Source: Isoetes taiwanensis
Taxonomy: Eukaryota; Streptophyta; Lycopodiopsida; Isoetales; Isoetaceae
Reading direction: 5' to 3'
NCBI GenBank assembly: GCA_021234155.1
Contig: JAJEKV010000047.1
Coordinates: 7,655,071 to 7,719,070, forward strand
Length of the DNA stretch: 64,000 nucleotides
The translations under genes and the position numbers were made by a program. A model generated the notes under the pieces. The model made no database searches. It was not told the DNA's origin and was given only the letters and a program-made list of their open reading frames with translations. Each line of letters begins with the position of its first letter. The stretch's first letter is position 1. Below, in pieces: positions 11,530 to 23,082 of the stretch.

Positions 11530-11852
11530 GTAAGAAAAATTGTCTTTAATTTGTATTAGGCTTCCCTGACTTACTGTTCAATATGAGTGAATCGTCAGGC
11601 TTCTGATGCTTCTGAAACCGTTCCTAAACAGTGTTCGGCAAGTCTCTGCCAGATATTGGAAGCAAGAAATTTCTGAGCAACATATATTTGCAAATTTTGG
11701 CTATGCTTAAAAAGTAATGGTTCTATGAAACACTTAGTTGAGAAATCATAATGTCTTCAATTTATTGATGTTCTCTCAGATGGTGCAGACGCTTTTAATC
11801 AGATGCTCTTGTAGAAGAGCACAATATAGGAGGAAGTGAGAGAGCTTTTGTG

Positions 11853-13330
11853 GTGAGTTGTAATTTAAGGTAAAATGATATATCGGCAAATCTGAACATC
11901 AGAATTTTGATTCTGTTCGTCATGTGCTTTTCTTTCTTGAGCCAAGGTCCCTTCAGCTGGATAATCTCTTGGCACGGGCCATTTCTTCTTGTCTTCTTAC
12001 CTGGTTAATTGGCAAGGAATATAGACAATCACAATAAAATTCCTTTTTGAAGCGGTTACAACAAAATCAATTCTATACAGTTTAACATTCTAGGCGTTTG
12101 CTGGACAAAATACTTGCCAGTTTGGCTTGAGTTGGATGACGACTTGTCCTAATGAGTTTGCCCTGGATCTAAAGTATTTATTGTCTGCATGGCTAAGGGA
12201 AAGTGGACACATATAAAATGGCAAAACACATTGGAGTTAGATCAAAATATACATCTAGAGGAAAAAAAATTCATTATCAGAAAATCAAGTCAAAAGCTGA
12301 TAATTAGGCCATTTTTTCATAGTTTTGTGCAATATCTTAGGAGTTCTAGAAGTCTTGAAGAAATGCATAATTCTGTGCACTTCTTGACGAATTTTATGCG
12401 CAGCAGGAGGTCTTTGCGAAGTACCTTCATGTGAGTCTTTTGAGAAGGCACATATATTCTAGATTTCTACTGTCTCCAGCAAGTGACAAGTTGCTAGTTC
12501 ACTAACTCTGTTCATTTTGTTTGATCAGTTAAAAGCTGTGTTACAATTAGAAGATAAATTGTTATTTTTTGATAGGGATAAAAGTGTTTATGAATAGTAA
12601 ATATCAATGGGGCCAACATGTTGCAGAATGCAATGTCAAGGATGCAACATCAAGAAACTCCATAGATTTCGAACAATGCCATTCTTGTTCCTTGTGTGTT
12701 GAGAAATTGGTATCATGTTACTAATGAATCTTGTTGGCCTGGAAAACCTGCAGGTTTCAAGTATTGGTACTATGTTACTAACTCCAGTTCTTGGGAACCT
12801 TTCTGATGTGTATGGTCACCATTCACTTTTCAAAATCCTAGCTGTTGGTACATTTTCTATCCCCATATCGTATTCACTAAATAGATGAATTTCACATTTT
12901 GACATGAGGAATTGGCAGTTGTTTCGGCATATAAAAGAACCAAATACGGTTGTTGCTATGACTATGGAGGGAAGCATAATTTGCCTTTCTCTTGCCTATG
13001 TGGTAAGAAAAATTGTCTTTAATTTGTATTAGGCTTCCCTGACTTACTGTTCAATATGAGTGAATCGTCAGGCTTTTGATGCTTCTGAAACCGTTCCTGA
13101 ACAGAGTTCGGCAAGTCTCTGCCAGATATTGGAAGCAAGAAATTTCTGAGCAACATATATTTGCAAATTTTGGCTATGCTTAAAAAGTAATGGTTCTATG
13201 AAACACTTAGTTGAGAAATCATAATGTCTTCAATTTATTGATGTTCTCTCAGATGGTGCAGACGCTTTTAATCAGATGCTCTTGTAGAAGAGCACATTAT
13301 AGGAGGAAGTGAGAGAGCTTTTGTGGTGAG
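11853..13330 (+). repeat. Tandem duplication, copy 2 (about 1.48 kb)
   Basis: Direct repeat of 10313-11852 without the LINE-tail insertion. The copies are identical over long stretches, including the 81-codon frame at 12189-12434. Differences cluster in the first 300 bp, where small indels and substitutions around C and G bases are frequent. Copy 2 also lacks about 9 bp present at 11016-11024. Confidence 0.9.
12754..13002 (+). pseudogene. HIAT-like MFS transporter exons, copy 2
   Basis: Second copy of the two transporter exons, 12754-12884 and 12958-13002, with the same acceptor, donor and TGA as copy 1. After the donor the duplicated sequence contains a further possible exon (around 13076-13130, ASETVPEQSSASLCQ) that would lie in the cytoplasmic loop. 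Its assignment is weak. Confidence 0.6.
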
Positions 13331-13360
13331 AAGGTTACAGTGAAAAATGCACTGTGCATG

Positions 13361-13792
13361 GAATTTGCCTTTTTTATGCATGCCTGCTGCTTCTCCACAA
13401 TGGCACACTGATCTTATACCTCAGAATTATGTGATCTTACATCTAATAATTCTGTGAATACAATTCAAGATGGTGCCTTTTTGGATTATGGCAGTTCTGT
13501 TGTAGTTCAGATACAAAGCCTTTGTACATTCTTCTAGTTTATATGACAGTTATGTCATTCCATACAGATGGATTTCTTGCATGCAGCAACGGAATCTGCC
13601 TTTTTTATACATGACTATTGCTTCTCCACAATGGCACACTGATCTTATACCTTAGAATTCTGTGATCTTACATCTAATAATTCTGTGAATAGAATTCAAG
13701 ATGGTGCCTTTTTGGATTATGGCAGTTCTGTTGCAGTTTAGATACAAACCCCTTGGACATTCTTCTAGTGTGACACTTATGTCATTCCATAT
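13361..13792 (+). repeat. Tandem duplication of about 0.22 kb
   Basis: Copies at about 13361-13591 and 13592-13792 share the CTTCTCCACAATGGCACACTG and ATTCAAGATGGTGCCTTTTT segments. A piece of the unit's end, GATGGATTTCTTGCATGCAG, recurs again at 14127-14146. No gene recognised. Confidence 0.85.
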
Positions 13793-14732
13793 GGCTATCC
13801 GTGTTTTGAATACATGGTATGAATCTATTTGAACTTTTCCGCATTTAGTACATTTTAATAAATGCATAGGAGTTTATGCATAGCTGTGACTTGTTCAGAT
13901 GAAGGAAATTCAGAACTATGCATAAATAGTGGTTACACACAGGCACTTCCAATACACCCATTTTCCTGGTCTGTATATGAGGAACTTTGCGTATTAGGTT
14001 AGCATGTACATGATGCAAAAAGTGCAAAAAGTGTCCATATCAGTTTGAATGCCAGATATTTCCTCATCCGCATCCATTAAACCAGCAGATATGCCACCAT
14101 TTGCTTGGTCTGATCCCATTTTTCAGATGGATTTCTTGCATGCAGCTATGATAGATTGGGGAATGTAGCATTTGAACGAGAGATGATGATGTGGAGATTA
14201 GATTCCGAGTCATTGCACTACCAGCATATAAATTGATGGCTTGTAGGGTAAAATTTCCCTCTTATGTTTTTTGTAGTCTTAGCTGCTACTCAGAGATAAG
14301 TTCATGCTGAGAACCCATAAAGAAAAACGAGTTTAGTAAGTTGATATTCCTAAAAGAGTAGAGATAGATACATCTAATAATTAGTGGCATCCAATTTATG
14401 GTTTTTGTCTCAGTGTTTGCTTTCTCATACCAAGTAAGAGGAAGAAAGTTGCAAGATAAAGATGGAGATAAATGCAGAGAAGTCAAAAATTTTGTTAGCT
14501 GAATATGTACCCTTTCAATCTAGAGATATTTTATGTCCAATCAGCGACCCTTTCTAAATTATTGTTGAATACATCTTTGATGTATGAATTATTTTATCTT
14601 AAATATAATAGGCACGGTTACAACAGCATTTATGATGATGCTACCAGAGATGAGTCCATGTGTGCATATTATTTATGAGTATCTAGCCTAATAGCATTTT
14701 TGCATTGGTGATGATCTTCTAGCTCATGACAG
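13793..14732. other. Spacer without a supported gene
   Basis: AT-rich sequence with only short unrecognised open frames on the minus strand. Confidence 0.5.
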
Positions 14733-14884
14733 TTGGCTCTTACTTTCACAAGCTTGGATGCATTGGTGGTCCTTACATGGATCATAGAGGCTACAAGCAT
14801 GAGGGCAAGTATTGGTTTGCTGAGCTTGGAGATAGACCCATTCATGAGAAACCAGATCACAACGTGAGGAGGATTCTTTCCATG
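14733..14884 (+). CDS. Unrecognised exon-like segment
   Basis: A 152 bp open segment is bounded by an AG acceptor (14731-14732) and a GTATGC donor-like site (14885). In the best frame it reads GSYFHKLGCIGGPYMDHRGY, then KHEGKYWFAELGDRPIHEKP, and ends RRILSM. The composition is that of a real globular protein, with many G, Y, H and W residues and no stop. I do not recognise the family. It could be an exon of the broken gene upstream or a captured fragment. The minus-strand frames across it look like shadows. Confidence 0.4.
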
Positions 14885-15624
14885 GTATGCCAGTAGCATG
14901 GTCCATTTTCTATTCCTGTCTATTCCTAAGGTATGCAAAAGTTTTGTCTTCCCTTGCTCAAAGGATTATGTTGTCTTATCTATTTGGTCTCGATGTGATG
15001 ATGCAGCATTTGCAAATATTTGCCTTGCCATTGGGTTTTTAATTACTGTTGCAAGGATTGCAGCACACATTATTTGCAAAACCTTGCTTGTCCAGTTGGA
15101 CTCTTATTTTAAAAATTAGGACAATCAAATTTCTAAGCCTTAAATGTCTTTCTGCTAGCCTCTATTTTGATATGTGCCATGTGGATATTTAGGCAGAGCT
15201 TTGCACTTTGTTGTCTTGCATTGCATCTATGGTATAGCAGGACCATCATGTAGATTTGTTACAAAAGATTGGTTGCTCATAAGTACGGATATGCTCAAGA
15301 AAATTTGATTCTGCTTGCAAAATGCCTTCAAAAGATCTCTTTGTTTACTTCAAAATCGCCTGCAGTCAGCCAGCATGAAAAGGGGAAGCCCTATTGAAAT
15401 ATAAGCATTGCCTGAGCTGTCTGTGTAGCAAAATCAGGAAATCAAACTTGAACTGCATGTGGTGACTAGCTTCCCTCTTAATCCAGCTGGCCAAGATCAA
15501 CAGATGTAAGCTGAAAGATGGAGCATTGTGTAGCAGCAGGAACTTGGTCTTTAAATGGCCATAATTCGCTGAAGCTAGAGTGCAATTATGGATGTGCTGA
15601 GTCAGGAAGCAGAAGAAGACCTGT
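14885..15624. other. Spacer without a supported gene
   Basis: No recognisable coding or repeat structure. An open frame at 14898-15119 is hydrophobic but starts inside the preceding exon's downstream intron and looks fortuitous. Confidence 0.45.
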
Positions 15625-16130
15625 ATGGCTTTGGAAATGGATGTGAACAGGCTAGAGCAAGGAAGACAACTGAGTTGTTCTATTTATGCTAATCTATTGA
15701 CGCAGTGCAACAAATTAAATGGTTTGTTTTTAGGCAAAAGAATTCTTGCCCACTTGAAATCCAGACCTCATGTGAACAATGTCCTTTTAAGAAATCTTGT
15801 TGTTCAAATGTAAAGCAGTTGTAGGGTTTTAGATGAGGCTCATTCGATTTTTAAGAAAATCTACAATAAGAATGTGTTTTCATGGAATATCATGATTGCA
15901 GGCTATTTGCAAAGTGGCAAATTTGAGATAGCGAAAGATCTGTTTAACAGGATGCCTTGCAAGGATATGTCATGGAATGCCATGACTGGCCATGAATGGT
16001 GAGAGCGAAATGGCATTATTTATATTCAAGCAAATGCAAGGTGAGGTTGTCACGACAAATAAGCTTACGTTTCGTAGTGCTCCAGGGGCCTGCGCCAATA
16101 CCACAGCCCTGGATGAGGGAAAAAAAATCG
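15625..16130 (+). pseudogene. PPR protein (PLS type) pseudogene
   Basis: PPR proteins bind organelle RNA. The frame from the Met at 15625 reads YANLLTQCNKLNGLFLGKRI, then HAHLKS-like text, a stop (TAA where QMYSSC would be usual, near 15812), then VLDEAHSIFKKIYNKNVFSW and NIMIAGYLQSGKFEIAKDLF. It continues NRMPCKDMSWNAM. These are consecutive 31-36 residue PPR motifs of the plant PLS class. A frameshift near 15995 is followed by NGESEMALFIFKQMQ and ACANTTALDEGK, again PPR. The frame then dissolves. The rest of the array and any E or DYW tail are missing. Confidence 0.85.
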
Positions 16131-17652
16131 TGCACATGTAGTATTGCAATTAGATTTGTTTTCTAGGAAAACCTGGATTAAGTTCCAACCATTACAAGAT
16201 CTGTTCAATTGCATGCAATGAGCATTCGGATACAACTAGAGTTCATAATTGATCTAGGAAGTGCTTTTAATTTCTTCTCATGATATTGGACAGGTAAAAA
16301 CTTCATTTTCTTGCCATGCTACAGAATTGACATCTGACTTATGTGGAACGTTCTCAGGAAGTGTGAAAAAGTTATGAATTCTACTAATAGATTGGAAAAC
16401 CCCATTCTCATTTTATATTTAGGGGGCAATATGTCTTGGTGCATTTAGCAATTCATCCTCCTCCGCGGATTTCTTGTAGGCAGAGGTTCTAAAAGCAGAG
16501 ATCGATTCCCATTTGCGTCTTAAGAGTCTCTAAAAAGGATAAGAAATTGTGTTCTTTTCATCTTATCTCTACTTGAGTACACAAACTCCTTTCTTGGTAG
16601 TAGCCATAAGATTTTTATGATGAGTATAAAACATAGTAGGAGAACCAACTTAGGTTTACAGAATAAAATTTGAAGCATCCACATTGTAGCATTACACAGA
16701 CAATTGAAGGAGCTCTTGCAAACAAATGATCCTAGAGCATTTCTTTCCAAATATTCAGAGCTAGTTTGAGCATTCCAGTCTTAAGGATCTGCTTGAGAAC
16801 TTGGAAAATCAATTGGACATAAGGCCACTTACAAAAGAATTAGAACGCATCCTTAACTGATTAGAGCATGTCTTGCCATGAACAAGTTTTACGATAGGGT
16901 GCCAATGATGTTGACTGTCTAAAACACAACCAAAGTTGCGTGTTACCATTTTCCTAATAGTTATCTAATTCTTTAGTCATTTAGCTATTGCTATTGGATG
17001 ATCAATAAGGAAAGAAAGGGCAAGTTAGTGCCTACAAATCGGCCTCCATACTTAGAATGTTATGATATTTTAAAACGACAGCAAGCAAGTTGAAAGTATG
17101 GCGGTGACCAGTGACGAGGTTCTAGCCTGTTTATTTCCCAATGATTTTCCACATCTTTATACAAGCTTAGCGTCGTCAGTCATGGGGCAATATGATATAT
17201 TGATGTTGAGATCATTCCACAACTTTAAGACCGAGATCCTTTATAGCATAAGCTTGCAAAGGAGAACCACATACAAAAGGAAAAAAACTAATTCAGAAAG
17301 CACCAAACCATCTAACATGGCCAAAACAACGTCAAGTACTTCTACAAAGTTCAAGAAATATTAGTTCTCCTGCTAAGGGAATAAATCTAATATGTTAACT
17401 AACATTGTAACTTTTGCCATTAAAATAATACAATTTTTTAATACCCCAATTTTACCACGCCATTTCTTCTTCAGCTAGATTAGACTTAGCTCCATTCAAC
17501 ACTGTCATCTATCTGTGCAAAGCAAAATCAAGAACTATTGCTTCCTCAAATGAAAAATAAAGGAAAAAGATTAGCCACCAGTTGCAATCTAACAACACCA
17601 AACCTAAATAAAAACCCAACAAGTCTTATAAGCCTTCTGGTGTGCTTCTTGC
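16131..17652. other. Spacer without a supported gene
   Basis: AT-rich. The only sizeable frame, 17098-17364 (plus, MAVTSDEVLACLFPN start, basic serine/threonine-rich end), has no recognisable domain. A poly-T run at 17658-17669 directly precedes the truncated LTR. Confidence 0.45.
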
Positions 17653-17674
17653 TAGTTTTTTTTTTTTTGAGGGT

Positions 17675-18696
17675 AAGAGACTTCCTCGACATGTTTGGAT
17701 CGTCATCATGGGTTTCATCAGTAAGTTAACTACTCCGACATGTATGGGCAACCTCGACAAGGGTATGACTTAAGCACATATAAAATAAAGGTCGTAACAA
17801 ACATCATATGTCATGGTCTTTGTATTGCACCACTGTTGTCTTGATATTTTGACGAACTTGGAACCTCCGAGGTCGGGCTTCTAGGTTCGATGGCCTAGGT
17901 TGCTCCGGCATGCTCATTTTCATCTCTGTTTCTCTGTGGTATTCTTGTGCTCTAAGACACCGGGCGTAGTTCTCCTGGCAAGGATGCTAAATCACCTATG
18001 TGACTCCATGGTAAGAGGTCCTCCACCGCAGACGTGGGCTGGGAAGGGTATGCGCACACGAGGTTCACCCCAACATTCTCGCTACAGGGCTCGGAATGTG
18101 AGCTGGTTGGGCACGTTTCTGTTAAGAAGGCCTGCATGTAGGCTGGCTGAGCTTCCCACTGTCTTGGAGCTATAGTTATGATGTTTTGACATTTTGGCTA
18201 TGTTTTTCTTTCGCTTCTGATCCTCATGTTTGGTATTCCTTGGATTAAGTTGTCATTGTCTAGCACTGTACTCACATAGAATCTTTGTTTTGCTTGTCCT
18301 TATGTTTTTGTATCCTAGATTCCAGGGTAATTCCATGCATGCAGTGGCAGCCAGGGATCCCCACTTAGTCACAAGGACTAATCACATTGAGTGCATGTGC
18401 AGTGAATAATCTAGGCGATGGCAGTAGTGAAGCTGATGGTCATGGTTGAGCGAAGTTTTTGGGTTGGATTGTTCGCAGTCAGATGTTATATTTGTTGAGA
18501 ATAGTGAATTTTTTTGGATGAAACATTACATGACTATATGGAATTCATAAGCATTTGTTCATTGAGTTTTGAGTATGTAAATTCAACAGTATATAAGGAA
18601 GATTCAATTCTTCACCTATATTATCAATCTAGAATTACTGCGAGTTTTGACAAGATCCCAAGTTGTCAGGAGGGTCAACTTGGCAGGCTCGTCACA
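17675..18696 (+). mobile_element. First LTR of the chain (5'-truncated)
   Basis: Matches 20428-21425 of the complete LTR and ends GGCTCGTCACA before a decayed primer site. The first 1.2 kb of the LTR is missing; the truncation point lies next to a poly-T run. Confidence 0.85.
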
Positions 18697-19186
18697 GTTG
18701 GAATCAGAGGAGGGCTCGAGTTCGAGTCTCCATGGGGGCAAAGTATGACCCGGAATACCGTTGGATGGTAGGTCATGATTGGACACCATGGGATGGTGTG
18801 GTCTATGGTTTGTGATGCTGGAGGACGAGCATAGTTCTAGTGGGAGAGATTGTAACGAACCCATGGGAGACCGCTCGAGTGGATCTGGGTGTTGCATTCC
18901 TGAGACACCGACATAAATGGGTAGAAGCGACTACTCATAAATGCCTAGATGGTTTTGCCGAGTTGGTTAAGGGCATGTCGATTAGGAATGTTACAGTTGG
19001 TATCAAAGCAATATTGGGTCTTTGGGTGTTGCCATTGTGAATTATGGCAAGGAATGAGAGCAAATCTTAATGATCTTGGGGTATGGAAAAGTGCATTGTA
19101 TATTGATTCTATAAGTTGTTGGAGGATTGCTTCACCAAATCAGTATCGACCCATGAGGACATGAGTTAAATTTTAGAAGGGGAGAC
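18697..19186 (+). mobile_element. Interior 1 of the LTR chain, with embedded mini-LTR unit
   Basis: Starts with a mutated primer site (TGGAATCAGAGG). About 150 bp later comes a purine tract AGTGGGAGAGAT, then a 145 bp mini-LTR (18851-18995), then a second primer site TTGGTATCAAAGCA, then the interior also found at 2236-2710, ending with PPT AGAAGGGGAGAC. It thus holds two PBS and two PPT in series and no coding region. Confidence 0.8.
18851..18995 (+). mobile_element. Mini-LTR (TRIM-like), copy 1
   Basis: TGTAACGAACCC...GGAATGTTACA, 145 bp, with TG/CA ends, a purine tract in front and a tRNA-Met primer site two bases behind. This is the exact layout of an LTR, but far shorter than the flanking 2.2 kb LTRs and of different sequence. 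Confidence 0.7.
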
Positions 19187-21425
19187 TGTAACAGTCTTGG
19201 CCACTTGATGGGTCAATATATGTTTTTATGAATGTATGTACATATAGGTCGCATGTATGCAGCATGAGACTAAGGCTTTTTTCCCTTTGGAGAAAGGATT
19301 GTTGCAGAGCATGAAGGCAGGGAGCAATTCTAGGAAGTTTTGGAGCCCGAACTTTGAAGCATCATATCTCGGCAACCCAAGATCCATTTTAGACGATTTT
19401 TCTTGTGCTAGAAAGTTTCTGAGTAAGCTTTCGGGATTGAGTTTGATCGTGCCGAATCACATCCATATGCAAAAGTTATGACAGAAGTAGTGATGCTGGG
19501 TCAAAATTGACTGCACTATGTATGTTCTTCTGCAGTTTGATTCTTGGAGCTAGAAGGCGATCTTTTGAGGCGCAAGCAATGGGAAAGGTTCCAGAGGTCT
19601 ATGCATGAAGAAATCATCAAGGCATTTTTCTGTTGATTGATTTAATCTCAGACACATTGGCTGCCATATTCAAATTTATGTATGCTTTAGTAAGAGGGTT
19701 ATATAGCATCTAAGTGGTATGATATGCAAAGTATTGATCAGAAGAAGGCCACAACTAGCTATATCTTAGGGACTGAAGCAAGAATGGCCTGCAGAAGGGG
19801 TCTGGCATGCCACAATTTATTTGATGTGTGTTGCTTTTGTTGTTGCTTAGTTCATTGTTCACATTCTTTTCTTGCCACGTTTCTTAAAAGCAAGCTAAGA
19901 AAAAGGTAATATTTTTGCTAATAAATTTATAAAGAGGGATATTGTGCGGGCTCTGCATCAAAGTAATCAAGATGGGACAACAAGATTGGGATGAAGATTT
20001 AACAGGAAATACACTTCATTGATCTAGCTATGGATAATAGAGAATTTTCATGTCGAGAAATCTAAGACACATTGTTTGATTGTATAGCTTTGGTATTTAG
20101 AGATGGGAAGAAGGGTAGAGATCAGTCTGGCATGGATTTATGGTACTCGTTGGATGTTGAGATGGAACCTGAGCTCTAGAAAGTATGTGTGGCATCAACA
20201 TGAGGGCCCAGGAGGAATATTAGAAGCTTATAGTGGCTTCTCGACATGGCTATGACATGGAGCACTGTTAGCCTAGTAAATGCCTAAGTTACTGGATGGG
20301 TTTGGTAATTGGCAAAATGTTGCATTTCTTATGGGAGGATCGTGGTATAATCATACGAGAAGAGTATTCATATCTCTATTTGCTAATGAGGTGCAGAGGT
20401 GTTGGATCTATATCAGTACAACAAGGTTTGAGACTTCCTCGACATGTTTGGATCGTCATCATGGGTTTCATCAGTAAGTTAACTACTCCGACATGTATGG
20501 GCAACCTCCGCAAGGGTATGACTTAAGCACATGTATAATAAAGGTCGTAACAAACATCATATGTCATGGTCTTTGTATTGCACCACTGTTGTCTTGACAT
20601 TTTGATGAACTTGAAACCTCCGGGGTCGGGCGTCTAGGTTCGGTGGCCTAGGTCGCTCCGGCATGCTCATTTTCATCTGTGTTTCTTTGTGGTATTCTTG
20701 TGCTCTATGACACCGGGTGTAGTTCTCCTGGCAAGGATGCTAAATCACCTATGTGACTCCATGGTAAGAGGTCCTCCAGTGCCAGACGTGGGCTGGGAAG
20801 GGTATGCGCACACGAGGTTCATCCCACCACTCTCGCTACAGGGCTCGGAATGTGAGCTGGTTGGGAACGTTTCTGTTAAGAAGGCCTACATATAGGCTAG
20901 CTGAGCTTCCCACTGTTCTGGAGCTATAGTTATGATGTTTTGACTTCTGATCCTCATGTTTGGTATTCCTTGGATTAAGTTGTCATTGTCTAGCACTGTA
21001 CTCACATGGGATCTTTGTTTTTCTTGTCCTTATATTTTTGTAATCTAGATTCCAGGGTAATTCCATGCATGCAGTGGCAGCCAGGGATCCCCACTTAGTC
21101 ACGAGGACTAACTCCATTAAGTACATGTGCAGTGAATAAGCTAGGCAATGGCAGTAGTATAGCTGATGGTCATGGTTGAGCGAAGTTTATGGGTTTGATT
21201 GTTCGCAGTCAGATGTTATATTTGTTGAGAATAGTGAATTTTTTGGATGAAACGTTACATGACTATATGGAATTCATAAGCATTTGTTCATTGAGTTTTG
21301 AGTATGTAAATTCAACAGTATATAAGGAAGATTCAATTCTTCACCTATATTATCAATCTAGAATTATTGCGAGTTTTGACAAGATCCCAAGTTGTCAGGA
21401 GGGTCAACTTGGCAGGCTCGTCACA
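19187..21425 (+). mobile_element. Second LTR of the chain (complete, 2239 bp)
   Basis: TGTAACAGTC...CTCGTCACA, the only full-length LTR in this chain. Same family as 2711-5331 but a different subfamily. Parts of it recur at 17675-18696, 21929-22671, 31218-32010 and 63682-63797. Confidence 0.85.
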
Positions 21426-21928
21426 GTCGGTATCAGAGCAGGGCTCGAGTTTGAGCCTCCATAGGGGCAAAGTATGACTCGGAATACCGTTGGACGGTAG
21501 GTCATGACTCGGTCTTGGACACCATGGGATGGTGTGGTCTATAGTTTGTGATGCTGGAGGACAAGCATAGTTCTAGTGGGAGAGATTGTAACGAACCGAT
21601 GGGAGACCGATCGAGTAGATCTAGATGTCGCATTCCTGAGACACCGACATAAATGGGTAGAAGCGACTATTCATATATGCCTAGACGGTTTTGCTCAGTT
21701 GGTTGGCATGTCCATTAGGAATGTTACAGTTGGTATCAAAGCAATATTGGGTCTTTGGGTGTTGCCATTGTGAATTATGGCAAGGAATGAGAGCAAATCT
21801 TAATGATCTTGAGGTATGGAAAAGTGAATTGTTGGCATTGTATATTGATTCTATAAGTTGTTGGAGGATTTCTTGACCAGATCAGTATCGACCCATGAGG
21901 AAATGGGTTAAATTTTAGAAGGGGAGAC
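21426..21928 (+). mobile_element. Interior 2 of the LTR chain, with mini-LTR copy 2 (21587-21728)
   Basis: Begins with an intact primer site CGGTATCAGAGC and is collinear with interior 1. The mini-LTR is 142 bp, TGTAACGAAC...TGTTACA. After it comes TTGGTATCAAAGCA and the usual short interior, and then the PPT. Confidence 0.8.
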
Positions 21929-22671
21929 TGTAACGGTCCTGGCCACTTGATGGGTCAATATATTATATGTACTTATGAATGTATGTACACATACGTCGCA
22001 TGTATGCAGCATGAGACTAAGGTTTTTTCTCTATCTATCTATCTATCTTTGGAGAAAGGATTGTTGCAGAGCATGAAGGCAGGGAGCAATTCTAGGAAGT
22101 TTTGGATCCTGAACTTTGAACCATCATATCTCGGCAATCTGAGATCCGTTTTAGATTATTTTTCTTGTGCTAGAAAGTTCTGAGTAAGCTTTCAGGATTG
22201 AGTCTGGTCATACCGAATCATATCCATATGCAAAAGTTATGACACAAGTAGTGATGCTGGGTCATAATTGAGTGCACTATGTATGTTCTTCTACAGTTTG
22301 ATTCTTGGAGCTAGAAGGCGATCTTTTGAGGCGCAAGCAATGGGAAAGGTTCCAGAGGTCTATGCATGAAGAAATCATCAGGTGGGGTTTTCTGTTGATT
22401 GATTTAATCTCAGACACAATGGCTGCCATATTCAAATTTATGTAATGTTATGGCATCTAAGTAAGAGGTTATATTTGTTGAGAATAGTGAACTTTTTGGA
22501 TGAAACATTACATGATTATATAGAAATGATAAGCATTTGTTCATTGAGTTTTGAGTATGTAAATTCAACAGTATATAAGGAAGATTCAATTTTTCACCTA
22601 TATTATCAACCTAGAATTACTGCGAATTTTGACAAGATCCCAAGTTGCCAGGAGGGTCAACTTGGCGGGCT
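21929..22671 (+). mobile_element. Third LTR of the chain (internally deleted)
   Basis: Begins TGTAACGGTC and carries both LTR ends, but jumps at about 22443-22470 from the part equal to 19685 to the part equal to 21215. About 1.5 kb of the LTR centre is lost. A CTAT microsatellite lies at 22029-22051. The 3' end is rewritten: GGCGGGCTAAATCC instead of the usual CGTCACA, removing the primer site. Confidence 0.8.
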
Positions 22672-23077
22672 AAATCCACCCCGGTCGGTGCTCGAGGCGG
22701 GGGTGGCTCGAGTTCGAGTCCCCATGGGGGCAAAGTATGACCCGGAATACCGTTGGACGGTAGGTCATGACTTGGTCTTGGACACTATGGGATGGTGTGG
22801 TCTATGGTTTGTGATGTTGGAGGACGAGCATAGTTCTAGTGGGAGAGATTGTAACCCATGGGAGACCGCTCGAGTAGATATGGGTGTCGCATTCCTGAGA
22901 CACTGACATAAATGGGTAGAAGCGACCACTTATAAACGTCTAGACGGTTTTGCCCAGTTGGTTAAGAGCATGTCGATTAGGAATGTTACAGTTGGTATCA
23001 GAGCAATATTGGGTCTTTGGGTGTTGCCATTGTGAATTATGGATTGCAAGTTTGGATCTTTGGGTGTAACAAGGTGG
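22672..23077 (+). mobile_element. Interior 3, left part, with mini-LTR copy 3 (22850-22990)
   Basis: Collinear with interiors 1 and 2 up to GGTGGATTAA, where the minus-strand element is inserted; it resumes at 30932. The mini-LTR copy is 141 bp and is followed by TTGGTATCAGAGCA. The first primer site is lost and replaced by a GC-rich stretch. Confidence 0.8.
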
Positions 23078-23082
23078 ATTAA

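Larger units (their letters stand above)
10313..11852 (+). repeat. Tandem duplication, copy 1 (about 1.54 kb)
   Basis: Starts at GAGTTGTAATTTAAGG and ends at AGAGAGCTTTTGTGGT, and is followed directly by a second copy at 11853-13330. It contains an 81-codon open frame (10653-10898, starting MAKGKWTHIKWQ, unrecognised) that is identical in the two copies, and two MFS transporter exons. Copy 1 alone has a 55 bp insertion at 11430-11484. Confidence 0.9.
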
